Shown here: piece after piece, positions 45,940 to 57,972 of the stretch
Position numbering within the stretch: position 1 is the stretch's first letter
Layout: the number at the start of each line of letters is the position of its first letter
Translations under genes and position numbers: made by a program
The notes under the pieces: generated by a model
The model's input: only the letters and a program-made list of their open reading frames with translations
Told to the model about the DNA's origin: nothing
Database searches by the model: none
Assembly (NCBI GenBank): GCA_016630905.1
Contig: WBMQ01000010.1
Location: forward strand, 434,001 to 498,000
Direction of reading: 5' to 3'
DNA from: Capillidium heterosporum
Taxonomy: Eukaryota > Entomophthoromycota > Entomophthoromycetes > Entomophthorales > Capillidiaceae
DNA: 64,000 bases

Positions 45940-47568
45940 ATGAGCCACAGTAATGCCAATCGAATTCGAACCTTGACGAGTGCAGTTGCCGTCGGCGCCA
46001 CCAGCCTCATCGTCTTTGGTACCAACGCCTTGCTAAAGCCCAACGAGTACTTCCCTTGGTACTACGCGTCTCTTCAACATAATGAAACCGGATTACCCCA
46101 TCAAAGGTAAGGTCAATAAAGGCTACGAAGACGTAGAAAAAGTTTTCAAGGAACACTTTGACAACGGACAGGAGATCGGTGCCTCAGTTGTAGTTTATGG
46201 AGATGGTGCCAAGCTCGTCGAACTTTATGGAGGTTTTAGTGACTTTGATAAGAAAACACCATTCAATGAAAACACTTTGTGCAATGTGTTTTCGAGTTCC
46301 AAATTTATGGTAAATTACTGTTTTTCACTTTTTTGATACGTATAAATAGGAAGCTTTAGTTATCAACAAGTTGGTGGAGCAAGGCTTGTTGAACTTGGAT
46401 GCTAAAGTATCTACCTACTGGCCTGAATTTGATAAGCACAACAAGGAGGATGTTATGATCACCGATCTACTTAGGTTCGACAGTGGCATTCCCTACTTTT
46501 CTGATCCTCAGCCTACTGTGGCTGAACTTAGCGACAAGGACAAAATTGCTACAATTTTAGCCAACCAGCACCACATATTCAACGGGGAAAAGAAACGGGC
46601 CTATCACTGCTTCACTCGCGGATGGTGCTTCAACGAGATTATGCGTCGCGTTGATCCAAAAAAACGCACCATGCGTCAGTTTATTAAAGAGGAGATTGTA
46701 CCAGTAGTTGACTTGGAATTCCACCTTGGTTTACCTGACGATAAAGATCTGTTCAACCGTAGGGCAACTTGGTACAACTACCCCGACCTTGATACCTTTA
46801 TCATGCAGAGTTTACCGGAAGATATAGTGCGCAGCTACGGCAAAGCACCTTCTGACATGCAAGAATTCTTTTTATCAGATGATTCCATATTGGTTCGATC
46901 CCTTAACCTTCCATTATCTAAGGAAGGTGCCCACCAGTACAACGCTAAAGACTTTTTGATGGCAGAGTTCCCAAGTTCTGGTGGGATAACCAATTCCAAT
47001 TCGGTAAGATACAGTTGGTAATATCTACTAACTTATTCCAAATAGCTCGCCAAAGTAGCGGCATTTATGGCCAACAAAGGCACCAAGCCACTTAACTTTA
47101 CCAGTGGTAAGGGGAGTCTTATTTCGGAAACTACTTTTAACGAAGCGATTTCTGACCCCAGTACCAAATACGACGAATGCCTGCTTTTAGACTGGACTAT
47201 AACTAAAGGTGGGTTCCCCAGCTTCCAGTTCGCCGACATTGAATTGGAACTCCAACGTTCAGGTTATCAAGGTGAAGTTGGTAATTTTTATGGATATGCA
47301 GGGCACGGTGGTAGTTTAGTTATGTTTAACTGTGTCCATAAGTTTGCCTTCAGCTATGTCATGAACGCTGGGTACCCCGGTAAGATCGGGGAAGGTAGAG
47401 CTCACAAACTATTGAAGGAAAGCTTCATCAAGTTTGTACTTTCTAAACCGGCCCCTCAAGTCAAAAACACGAGCCATGCGTCCTACTGCTGCTGCTTTAA
47501 CTTCGCCAAAGGAGACTGCCGAAGCTGTTCAGCAAGAAGTCTTGAGTATGAGTGAATCAGAGTCTTAG
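45940..47568 (+). pseudogene. Serine hydrolase B, two +1 frame breaks
   Basis: It has the same exon structure as hydrolase A: segments 45940-46309, 46350-47003 and 47046-47568; the middle exon is 654 nt in both. The start MSHSNANRIRTLTS leads through a membrane anchor to FPWYYASLQHN in one frame, which ends at 46110. From about 46082 the conserved KPDYPIKGKV continues one base out of phase. A second break near 47490, in a TGCTGCTGC run, separates the body from a tail ending VLSMSESES at 47568, which matches the decayed copy. The body keeps SSSK, a YHCFTRG motif and GHGGS (His present). It may be a very young pseudogene, carry sequencing errors, or be translated from the ATG at 46082 as an unanchored form ending at 47555. 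Confidence 0.8.
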
Positions 47569-48788
47569 GAGTTTAAGGCAGTTTAGTTTAAGTTTAATCC
47601 GTTTAGCTCAAATGAATATGTTCGTTTTGGTAATAACCCTACCTTTTCGATATAAATTATATGCCCTTAAAATAGCTTTGTATACTTTTAAAAGCCTTTA
47701 CAAACATTTACATCTAGTACCTTGTAATTATGTCTACCTTACTAGCTAACATATTTTTATCACATGTGTAGCTCAAAAGGTTTAGTTTACTTATATTTCG
47801 TAACTGATGCCTGCTGTTGGTCCTATCGTCTATAATAGATTTGAATGATACTTGTGAAAGTATGCCAAATATACACCACTTTCTACTTCACTTTCAATAA
47901 TCTACTACACCAGCAATATATACGCTAAAACCTTTTATAAATTGCTATATCAATTTTATAGTATACTATTTTTAGGTATGTATATTCAAATGAAGCATTT
48001 TCTACAAAAGTTATTGTAAATCGATTCTGCACTGACTTGAATAGCCTTTTCTTTATGATGGATATTTCCATTTCGGAACCGAATGCCAAGCCAATTCCAC
48101 CAATTTAGGATAGGCCAGTTTAGTTTACTGGATTTTAGCAACGTATGTGTAACTCCAAAGCTTAAACAGAAAATATTTCCTTATGAACTTGGCCCATCTA
48201 TTGATATGAAGTTAATAATTATAATTGTATATATATCAAAAGATTAAAATTCAGATGGTAAGTCTTGATATAAATAGCAGTCATCATTTACTATCGATAG
48301 CTTATTTATACAAATTAGGTTGAAGTACAATAGTTGTGATGAACAAAAATGCACAATTAGTAGCCGGGAAATTGACTTTCAAGTTCTAAAAAGGCAAGAT
48401 AAGAACTTTTTCATAATATCACTGTATCTCAAACTGGCCTGCACCCTTCACCTATCAAGTTATGGCTCTAATCTCAACACGCTCCAATCCAACCTTGATA
48501 TGATAATATAGACGTTACCGACTTGGAAATCTGATCTTAGGTGTCACAGCCCGTCAAAGTTCAAGATGTTAGTCACAGTAGCGTCTATTCCAATCTAGCT
48601 TTCCTATTGAGATGTGATTCCACTTTTCCCAACAACTTAGACTCCACCAAGTGTCCTGATAGAAGATATGGAGCTAAAGTCTAGAGCACGAAATTTTCAA
48701 ATTGCACTTACAGCTTAAAGGATGCTCAGAAAGCCCTATAGATTTGACAAAGTTTTATAGCACAGACCACATAAACACTCCGAACATC
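47569..48788. other. Intergenic
   Basis: AT-rich; no gene seen before the Lys-rich ORF. Confidence 0.5.
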
Positions 48789-49016
48789 ATGACCCAAGAA
48801 TACATGAACAAACTAATAAAAAAGCCATTAGTCAACTGGATCAATGTGTTGAAGGTGTTTAAAAAGGTATTCAACAAGGTAGCCAAGAAGAAAGCCAGTA
48901 GCGTCAAAGGTAAGAAGTGGAAAAGTGATCAAGAGAAAGCCAAGTGGTTGGTTAAAGCATTGGAAATACCCACCTCCAAAACAAAGCTTCTCCAAGTTCT
49001 TCAATACATTGGGTAA
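48789..49016 (+). CDS. Small Lys-rich ORF, uncertain
   Basis: The ATG at 48789 opens 75 codons beginning MTQEYMNKLIKKPLVNWINV and containing FKKVFNKVAKKKASS. An overlapping frame (48925-49122) continues with PPKQSFSKFFNTLGKDIPYYN, so a frameshift may separate two halves of one gene. No signal peptide at this start and no family recognised. The amphipathic, basic first half could be helical. Confidence 0.3.
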   Translation: MTQEYMNKLIKKPLVNWINVLKVFKKVFNKVAKKKASSVKGKKWKSDQEKAKWLVKALEIPTSKTKLLQVLQYIG

Positions 49017-49122
49017 AGACATACCATACTACAACTTTGTTTTGAATTCAATATTGTATTTTGAATATTTTGAGGATTGGATGTGGATGTGGATGTGTCA
49101 GTATTTGCAACTTTGCAGCTGA

Positions 49123-50301
49123 ACGCGTATTTAACAAATATTCTAGCCAATGCCACCATCCATCCTACTGCATATAAATTGATGAATTAGTGCTTTTGAT
49201 TGTTTAGTTTGATGATACTCGGCCTAAGAGGCAGAACTAAAGCTTACTAGCGTTCAATTTGCCTTCAAACCTTGACCCGAAGTTTTCAGGTAGATTAGGT
49301 GGATATGTCTTCAACAAATATATGGGGACTCTCTTCAACTCATCTCAATTCATTATTTTGCTTAGGAATTAATTTTACGATGGCTTGATTGAAACTACGA
49401 CTTACTAGTTTTAATGGTAATTGATTTAGACAAGTACTACATCTACGTCGAATTGGATATCCCTTGGAAGATATGCTCAACAGCGAACTTTGGTTACTTC
49501 TTTCAATGCGTAGTTCCAGCATATAGGCAGCCTAACTACTGCTAGCAGCGATAGCAAGGTATGTTGAACCATTTACCTAAGAGGCATTTTTCTACCTAGT
49601 TGATTTCCAGAAATATCAATATAGACGGCATTATATTCAAACTTTAACTCCGTTCACTAGGTCATTGAATCTCTATATTTGATCTCGCCAAAACCACCAA
49701 TACCTTAAAGCTTTAACTATAAAGTAAAGTTGAGGAAACTGAAGTGGATATGGCATCAACTTGGAAAATTGACACCTTTGATTATTAAAAGCTTTATTTT
49801 AAATTACTAGTGACATCTCCATAGCATCGAATGATAGCTAATTATTTTTATATAGAATAGCTTATCTAATATCAAACATCTAGTTCAAAAATAATAAAAT
49901 TTGGGTAACAGAGCTAAACTATACCTAGTATATATAGCTCGCCCTTTATCTACTTGGAAACAGTATGGTTCTTTAATATTCACTGTACTTGTAAAAGAAC
50001 CATAGAATTGCCAATAAAAATCGATATATAATTGCCAATAACATCTATACAATCGAACCAAGTACTATACAAAGCATACTATACCTAATTTATAACCTAG
50101 AACTTACAGTATATAAAAGAGAAAGTGTAGAGATTAAACATACTAAAATAAATGACCTCTGAATTTACTAATTACAATAGAATACTGATTAGGATATATA
50201 TCGAGTAGAAGGGAACGGAATGTAGGTTTAGGTCTTCAAAGTAAAAAACTTAGTAACCGTAACTTGCTAAACTAGCTTTGAGCTGCATCAAAATGCAAAA
50301 T
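49123..50301. other. Intergenic, AT-rich
   Basis: This holds the 3' side of the NIPA gene. Nothing else recognised. Confidence 0.55.
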
Positions 50302-51681
50302 TTAACTCTTGTGGATCTCTACTTCGTTACCAGGTATAGGAGCCAGGGCCAAGGCGACCTTGATACTATCTTTGATGTTATCCTTGATGCTACTGATACT
50401 GTTGATGCTTTTGACGCTACGAATACTACCTACCTTGGTGCCAATGTTGTTGTCAGTAGCGACAAGTAAAGGAGATCGTTCATCTAAGCTGTCGTTAGCG
50501 GTAGCAAAGACGGAGGCCGGGACATGGTGTAATTCCTCCAACTTCTGAGCTGGTTCAATGGGACCCAATTTGGGCGGCGTAGATTCACCGCCAATGAGGC
50601 TGGAGAACTCAGTATCCTCTTCCGAAGTTGGGTTGTGTAAGGGGATGGAAGCTAGATCTTCAACTTCGTTCTTGGGTCGCATGGACAACAGTACGACACC
50701 TAAGGATAGGATGACGGTACCAACAACCACTAACAACAACTTCCACCAAGGTAGCATGGACCACTGGTTGTAGTACACGAGCCCGTTGAGCAAACATGAG
50801 ACGTTATAGACACAATAGTTGACCGGCATCAACAATACGATATCACAGAACTCCAACGAACGGTTCAGGTAGTACAATTGTAGCAAAGCGGTTATAATCA
50901 AAAGACCAACGATGATCCAAGCTAATGGACGGTTGAATTGGTTGTTTCCTAAGATGGTCAACGTCAACAGCTCGATCCCCGATTTTGCGAAAAGGATACC
51001 CTGCGTCGATATCAATATACTCATGGTACCGTAGATGAGACCTACTATTGTCCGATTGCTATCCTCATTCAAAGTTGGGAAAGGTAAGTTAGTTTGGCCA
51101 CCACGACCCAAGTTGTGAGAAGCCGATTTCAACTTGCGTTCGTTGAAGAAGTTCCAAACAAGGCACACGATTATAATGACCTCCTGGATGGCAAAGTAAA
51201 CAATAAACGCTGGCCTCTGGTACAAAATCATAAGATCTTCCAACGATCGACTGTGCTCGGCAATGACGCCAAAAAGACCCACTATGACCGCTCCAATTAA
51301 AATAATCAAAGTACCTATGGCGCTCTGCCAGGACCAAGGATCATGTAGTAAATAGTGGGCGAATAGAGCATTGCAAATGAGAGAGAATGCACCTATAGGT
51401 GCTAACAAAGTAACAGGTAAAGAGCCGATGGAGAAAATGGAGCCGGTCAAGGAACTTATAAGGTATACGGTAAACCCAACATACCACAGGTTCTTGGAAA
51501 TAAATTTGGATAGCTTAGTGTTGGTTGTAGTTGATAATGCGCTCGTAGTACTTGCAGTTTCCAAGTCGGCGTTAAGTTGGAGGTAGGATTTACGTTGCAA
51601 TGCCACCCCGAACGACGAAAGTATTGTCGCTATGAGACCTACGCTCAGTCCCACTATTATCTGTGTCGAAGCCGATATCAT
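50302..51681 (-). CDS. NIPA-like magnesium transporter
   Basis: 459 residues, single exon, start ATG at 51681. The first ~320 residues hold about nine transmembrane segments in the NIPA/DUF803 arrangement. The first helix is GLSVGLIATILSSFGVALQ, followed by the family's short loop with QRKSYLQLN; later helices include the GAFSLICNALFAHYLL region. The family belongs to the drug/metabolite transporter superfamily, and members move Mg2+ across plasma or endosomal membranes. The ~130-residue cytosolic tail is polar and contains ERSPLL, which fits the acidic dileucine [DE]xxxL[LI] sorting signal and suggests endosome/vacuole routing. No introns, in contrast to its neighbour. Confidence 0.9.
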   Translation of the reverse strand: MISASTQIIVGLSVGLIATILSSFGVALQRKSYLQLNADLETASTTSALSTTTNTKLSKFISKNLWYVGFTVYLISSLTGSIFSIGSLPVTLLAPIGAFSLICNALFAHYLLHDPWSWQSAIGTLIILIGAVIVGLFGVIAEHSRSLEDLMILYQRPAFIVYFAIQEVIIIVCLVWNFFNERKLKSASHNLGRGGQTNLPFPTLNEDSNRTIVGLIYGTMSILISTQGILFAKSGIELLTLTILGNNQFNRPLAWIIVGLLIITALLQLYYLNRSLEFCDIVLLMPVNYCVYNVSCLLNGLVYYNQWSMLPWWKLLLVVVGTVILSLGVVLLSMRPKNEVEDLASIPLHNPTSEEDTEFSSLIGGESTPPKLGPIEPAQKLEELHHVPASVFATANDSLDERSPLLVATDNNIGTKVGSIRSVKSINSISSIKDNIKDSIKVALALAPIPGNEVEIHKS

Positions 51682-52494
51682 ATTTAAATAAACCTTAATT
51701 TACCTTGTCTACTTTACGCTTGTCCTTCTTACCTTCTTACTTTTGACTTGGCTTAACTAAAGAACCTTGGTGGAAGTTGTGAGAAGCTATAGTTCGATTC
51801 TAAAGTTAGTAATCCAGCCAAAACTGATTCCAGCTTTGATTATGTTAATTTGGAGCGGTTGGTAATTACTTGGGATGTTATTGGCTGGATGGGTTGGAAT
51901 CCGGTGAAACCTTTAAAACGGATTTAACTATTCTTGATCTTAATCTTGTTTTGTGGAATTGCTATTGAATTAGCGGCTTTTTTCCGAATTGTAATTCTAA
52001 ATTTTTGCCAAAGATGGGAAAGGGTAAACTTTCCAATCCTTTGTGGGCCGCCAAGTAACTTAGGTCAAACTGCCTATACTATAACCTCCGAACTTCCGGG
52101 AACTAAGGCATTGGCTCAATAACACCAGTCGTACACTATACCATTCTATACTCAGCACTAACCATTAAACCTGAGAAAGATTCTTTTGCATCTATCCTAA
52201 ACCATTTTGGACAGAGTTTTCGAAGGAGATAGCCATATTGCTCAAAGGCGTCTGCTATTTGTAACTTTAACAACTTGAAAGCTTACCAAACGATTTACAT
52301 TATTATATCCCAACCTATATTATAAATGCTAGATCTACAAATTCACTCGTAATATATTTATAATAATTTAATTAGCCTCATAATTAAAAATTCTTTAAAT
52401 TTCCAAAAACTATAAATTATCCAACCAACACCAGCTTCATAAAAGACATTAATATCCGTCTTACATTTAATTAAAAGGTATCTAAAATACCAAT
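51682..52494. other. Intergenic
   Basis: NIPA promoter and the 3' end of the importin gene. No further feature seen. Confidence 0.55.
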
Positions 52495-55400
52495 CTAGCT
52501 ATGGATGATAGCTTCGAGGGCTCGTTTCTCGTTGACCTCCAGTCCGTTGAGATTGACACTGCCATTACTTACAACTCCCTGCAGCAACTCCTTGTGGTAC
52601 CCCTAAATTGGTAAAATTAAATCTGTCAGAATTTCCTTCCAAACTTTAAAAAATTTACCTTGAGGTCGAAGGTGTAGAGGGGATCAGCTTCATACAAAAT
52701 ATCTTCATCAGAGGCAAAACGACCACCACCCACTTTACCTAGTTGATCTAAATAATTTAGTATTGGGTTGTACGAAAAAGTATGAGTACCCGATAGGTAG
52801 TTACCCTCCTCGTCAAGATCAGCCCACTCATCGTCGTCGTCATCGCCAACATTAGGGTTTAACTGGTCGGGGTTGTAGGTGTCATTAATGTAGTCGCTGA
52901 TGATAAGCTTGACGATCTTGAGGTTGGCCAATATAGCGGTGTACTGCTCCCCAACTAAAATTTAAAAAGCTCATCAGTATAAACTTCATCAATTAAATAT
53001 ATTTACCTTTACGGGTCTGCGATCGAGTTACGATACCTAAACAAACATATAAATCAAAAGTAAAAGTCAATTGCCTTACGTCCCGGATTGATATCAATTA
53101 AATTGCCTTTGACGGTGATCTGGTTGATACGAGAGTCATTCTTGATAAGGATCTGGCTCAATGCAAAGGCACTACATAAACATCAGCTCAAATTGTAGAA
53201 AATTTCAAGTACCTGAGCTTGATCTGGAAGTAACCACAGAACGAGTCGTGCAACTCAAGCCACAGATTGATTACCAAAGCTAGAGGGTTCTCGACGTCAC
53301 CAACTGGCTTGGACAAAAAGTCAAGAATAGTATCGAGGTGAGTACGGCACAGCTGAGCTAGGACGATGATCAAGGTCTGTTTGGTTGTGGCCAACTGGGT
53401 GATGGCTAAACGGTGGACTAAGGGGACCAAGATATCGTTAAGGTAAGGGACAACGGCTTGGGTGTTCTACTTCAAATTAAAAAAGAATAATCAAAACTAG
53501 TTACCTTGAGCAGGAGGGCTAAGGTCAAATCACCGACCGCGAAGCAGGTGGAATCTCCGTTGGTGATGAGATCGGCAATGAATTTGACAATAAAGGAGAG
53601 TCCCGAGCGGTCCTGGTATTGCCAAGCTATGATCTGATCCAAGTCCTTGTTGACAACCATGTGGAAGAAGTCCTGAATGGCAATTAGTAGCTCGGGGTCG
53701 GTGTGACTCTGTAGGATGGAAGGGAAGGTACTGGCTACAAAGTTGGGAGGTAGAGGACTAGGGCCAGCGCTGGCTAAGGCGCTGAGGATATCGACTGCCG
53801 ACTATAAACTTTCTTAATTAAAGCAAAATGTGGCTATTATACTGTTGTGGCTAGGACCGGGGTACTGAGGTTGGAGATGTGTCCGGTGAGACCGGGGACG
53901 AGGTGTGAGATCAGATCCAAGTACAGACCGGGAACTTGAGCTAGGGCTTGAATTGTATCCTTAACTACATCGGCAGCGATAGCATCTACAATATAGATGA
54001 GCATTTGCAAAAAACTACAACTTACCGGTAGAAGCCACCTTAACCCACAGGTCGACGATCTTAGGGAGCAGGGCTGAAGCGTACTTGGTACTGATTTCAG
54101 GACTAACCTAGTACATGTCAGCTAAATTAAATGCGAATTAGTACCTTGATGGCGACACTCCAAGTTTCTAGTAGAAGGATTAGGACCTCTCCATTGACTT
54201 GGTGGGCAATCGCCAAGGTAGCCTCGAAGATATTGGGTAGCGTTGGGACGAGCAACTCTTTGTTGGGAAGGGAGCAGAAGCTAAAAGAAGTTCAGCTATG
54301 GATGAATAAAATATCGGGCACTTATTTATAGCTTTAAGCCCAGATAAGTTGACCAAGATCGAGGTTGAGGTGGCCATAGCAGTGACAGCCCTATTGAGGC
54401 ACTGGGAAGCCAGCTGCTGGGGCAAAACGTCGGCGTAAAGGGAAGTAAAAATCAGTGCACTACCCTGAGCCATAGGTATATCTGTCCGAAAGTTAATTTG
54501 ATTCAGCATACTAGATTACCTTGGTTATCGAGTAAAGGCAGAGCGACCGTGTTGACCAGTGACTGGATATCAAATTGGATAGGTCGGCTGGTGGCGCGGG
54601 CTTGCTCGTAGTGATCACTCAGTTCGAAATGTAGGAATGATACGCAGTTCAAGCATGCCTCAGCAATAGTCCACCTAAAACACCACTTAATCATATAAAC
54701 TAGTAAATATATATACCAGTAGGAGTCACCAGCCTGGCGCTGACGATCGCAGGTAGCCAAATGTTCGCCTATAGCCTTGGAAAGGGAGACGAGGGACTGA
54801 TCGCTAAACGTGGAAACCAACACCTTATACAAATTGAGAACTTGAAGTCAGCATCAACTTACTGAGAGCAGGTCTTTAGCGGCAATACGTACCGAGAAGT
54901 TCAAAGTCTCGTCATTTTCATCGTTGAGGTAGCAGTTGGGGTCCTCTTGCCACAAATCCAACTAAAATATTTCAGCACTATTTAAACTAAAAAATTTACC
55001 TGGTCGGCAGTGACTTGGGCGTAGGTGATGGCGAGCCAGGACCAGTAACTTAAGTCGTACTTGGCGAAGGAAGCCTGGTTGAAGTCCTTGCGTAGAGCCA
55101 AGCTAGATAATACCTCGAGGCAGATGTAGATTAATGATTCGATCTTGACAATCTCCAGCTCGTCATTAGTCTCCTGATCGATTGGCTCACCGCGAACTTC
55201 AGTTTGGACGTAGAGGTCGGAGAACAGCTTCAAGTTTTCGATAATCAAATCACCCAAGGCGGCCAAGCTAGGTAGGTGGGAGGGGAAGTGGGTCAGCACC
55301 TTCTGCAGGGCCTTTTATAAAATTTTAAAAGCAGTTAAAAATTGCGGAATTACTGTAACACTTTGAACTTTGAGACCAAGCTCGATTGGACCAACTGCAT

Positions 55401-56353
55401 TCTCCTGCAAGTTGCTGAACAGGTATTCGACCCAACCGCCGAGTGTCGAAGCAAGTAGGCGTTCGGGGAGGTGGGGGTCAGCATCCTTCATAATCTCTAC
55501 CATAGTCAAAAAGTGATGGAAGATTTCGATGGCGTAGATGCGCGATTGGGCTGAAAATAGCTAGATATACTATTAGAATATGAAAAACACAGAAAATTAC
55601 GCCGGGGTTGGTGACGACTTTCAAAAGCTCTGGGAAGATAACGGGACCGATAGTAGATACCTGTTGGTCCGACAGATCCTTGTCGGTAAATTCTAGAGAT
55701 CTAATTAACTTATCTTTCATTGTAAATAAAGTTACCTGCAAAAGCACGTAAAGCACCGTGGACTCCATTCTTGTCACCGTTTTGGATTAACAAAATTAAC
55801 AGCTCGACGAAGTTGGGCCAATCTTCGGGCCAGTCAAAGTGAGCAAGACCAGTTACTACATAGGCCTATTTTGGTCAGTTTTAAATTTATAATAAAGGGT
55901 TACAGCGATGGTTCGGATCTTCAAGTTGGGGTCGGACAACGTGTTGAAAGCCAGCTCACGTACTTTTGCTTTAATTTCATGATTAGGGGTAGGTGGACAG
56001 TAGTTGTCCACTGAGGTTGACCAGTGGTTCATGACGTACTTCTTCAAAGCGATACCGGAAGCCTATATTTTTATTAGTTGGTGTCTTGAGCTATAATTAA
56101 CTTGTCGGATAGGTTGATCTACGGTTGGTGAAGCTAAAAGTTGAGCATAGTGTAAAGCGCAATCTATATCAATTTGGTTAGTTTGAAGTTACAAATTGAA
56201 TTTTTAGATATTTTAAAATTGAATTAGGCTATCGGAATAGAAATTACCAGGAAAGGAGGTTTCTAAGTGGTGGATAGTTGCCTCACTACCCTCGCGTATC
56301 TGTTTGTCGCTGGAAAGACTGGAGACTAAAGCTTGTTCAAGTTCGTTGCTCAT
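52495..56353 (-). CDS. KAP114: Importin-9/Kap114 family karyopherin
   Basis: A nuclear import receptor that carries histones, TBP and ribosomal proteins and is released by Ran-GTP. Twenty exons from the ATG at 56353 to the stop at 52495, all in phase, give 1,008 residues, near yeast Kap114 (1,004). Exon ends in transcript order: 56353-56248, 56163-56102, 56062-55904, 55865-55736, 55692-55601, 55560-55354, 55311-55000, 54961-54863, 54823-54717, 54674-54520, 54481-54322, 54280-54145, 54107-54026, 53985-53843, 53801-53505, 53466-53213, 53171-53080, 53036-53007, 52954-52659, 52602-52495. The N-terminal ELEQALVSSLSSDKQIREGSE is a typical importin-beta start; the WQEDPNCYLNDENDETLNFSVR segment and the late acidic DDDDDEW loop are importin-9 hallmarks. 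Introns are 37-84 nt. Confidence 0.92.
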
Positions 56354-57627
56354 GTCACTTTCTAATTTTTGGAAACAAAGACAAGGTTGAGGAATTTTAG
56401 CACTCCCTTTACTTTCAATTACCAGAATTTCGAACATCTCGTTTATGAGTTTGTATTGGATAAAAGGAAGCGGAAGTTGACTAAATCGAGTTTTATTGGC
56501 TATAATTGAATTTGATTGTCGTATCCAATTCTCTACTGCTTTGCTTTTTATAAAGTGTATTTACTGTTTATCTAGTACTTGGTTGATAATAAAACAATTA
56601 TTGGTGAGACAGAAACTAAGGTGGTACTTAAGAGTATATAGATCTCTTTATGTATGTTGATAAAAGGATTTTTTATACTTGCATTTTCTTCTAACGAACC
56701 GATCATAAAATTTAGTTAAGTGGTTTAGATATATAAAGTAAAGCTGTAAGAGTGGAAGCAATATAGCTAACTATTGAAGTTATACTTTCTACATCAGTAA
56801 CAGTAGTTAAACTTAAAGTAAGGATTGTACAAATAGGTAAACGAACACTAAAAAACTTAAGACCAAATCAAACTTTAGATTATCACTAAAATAGACTAGT
56901 TATACTATGGCCATAATTATAAAAATACAAATATACACCGTCAATCACCATCCAAAACTAATGTTAAGCTTCTAAATTTTGGCAAGGTGTACTGTTTTAA
57001 CTCTAAGCTTAGGATAAAGCAGTACTCCTCCACTACTTTACATCTGGATTACAGCTTTAACAATATATTAGATACACATAACGCTTGTAGAGGTAATATA
57101 CATGCTCTACACCTTAGTTTCATAAGCGTAGCCAATTGCATTCTAACTTCATTAGTAATACTTTTTACGCTATTATTTGATAAACTACACTCATAAGTAG
57201 AAACTTTAATCTAAAACTTATGAATAAAATAAATAAGTTGAATTATTTACAAGTATATTTGGTTGGAAATGATAGGTAGGAAAGTATCCCATTTATATTA
57301 GATTTAGATTACTGGTAGTTATCGAGTTTAGTATATTTCAGAACATGCTCAAGCATTCATCATCATAGAGACCAGTAATTATACTATCTAAATTTATAAA
57401 GTATAAAGAATTGAAGTTGTATTCAGATCGATCGTATACTAGTTTGAAAACGTACATAATCTGATAAAGAAATTTGGTCAATTCTATATATTGATAGGTC
57501 AATTATACCAGTAAAGGAACTTTTACTTTTGAATCAAATGCTAGGAATACAAGTAAATACCTTCAATTGAAAGTAGTAGTGGAATCCAACCGAATTTTAT
57601 TATTAATCTAACTTGCTAAACTTTTTA
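56354..57627. other. Intergenic, importin promoter side
   Basis: AT-rich; no gene seen. Confidence 0.55.
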
Positions 57628-57972
57628 TTAATCACTGGTAGACGGTGGTATCTCTGGTGCAGGTGCAGGCGCATCAGACACCGAAGTTTCTTGGATCGGT
57701 GGTGGATCTACGATGACTTCAGGTGCCTGTCCATCCTTACCTCCATAATCTTCTTTACCACCTTCAGATCCCATCAGAGATTTTGATTGGAGCGTTGCGT
57801 TTTCAATCAATTTCTTTATAAAGTCGATATCCTGAGCGTTCAGCATTGTTGCTTGTTCTCCAGTTTGGATACTTTGGCCCGAAGTTAATTCGTTGATGCT
57901 TGATTCGATTGGTATAGCTAAAGTTGGGAGTACCAATAGTAACAGCTTTGTAAATATTGACTTAGGGAGCAT
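57628..57972 (-). CDS. Small secreted Pro/acidic protein
   Basis: 114 residues from the ATG at 57972; an upstream in-frame ATG at 58008 would add 12 residues before the signal peptide and is less likely. Signal peptide LPKSIFTKLLLLVLPTLA, then a short possibly helical part (NAQDIDFIKKLIENATLQ) and a Gly/Pro-rich acidic tail with repeated APAP and PPP. The start MLPKS..LAIP matches MIPKS..LAIP of the protein at 62527-63033, so the two are probably diverged paralogues. No catalytic domain; a wall or extracellular-matrix role is a guess. Confidence 0.65.
   Translation of the reverse strand: MLPKSIFTKLLLLVLPTLAIPIESSINELTSGQSIQTGEQATMLNAQDIDFIKKLIENATLQSKSLMGSEGGKEDYGGKDGQAPEVIVDPPPIQETSVSDAPAPAPEIPPSTSD

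Noticed and set aside
45940-47568. Programmed +1 frameshifting as the explanation for the breaks
   Set aside because: No shared slippery sequence or stop codon at the three sites; sequencing error or pseudogene formation is simpler.
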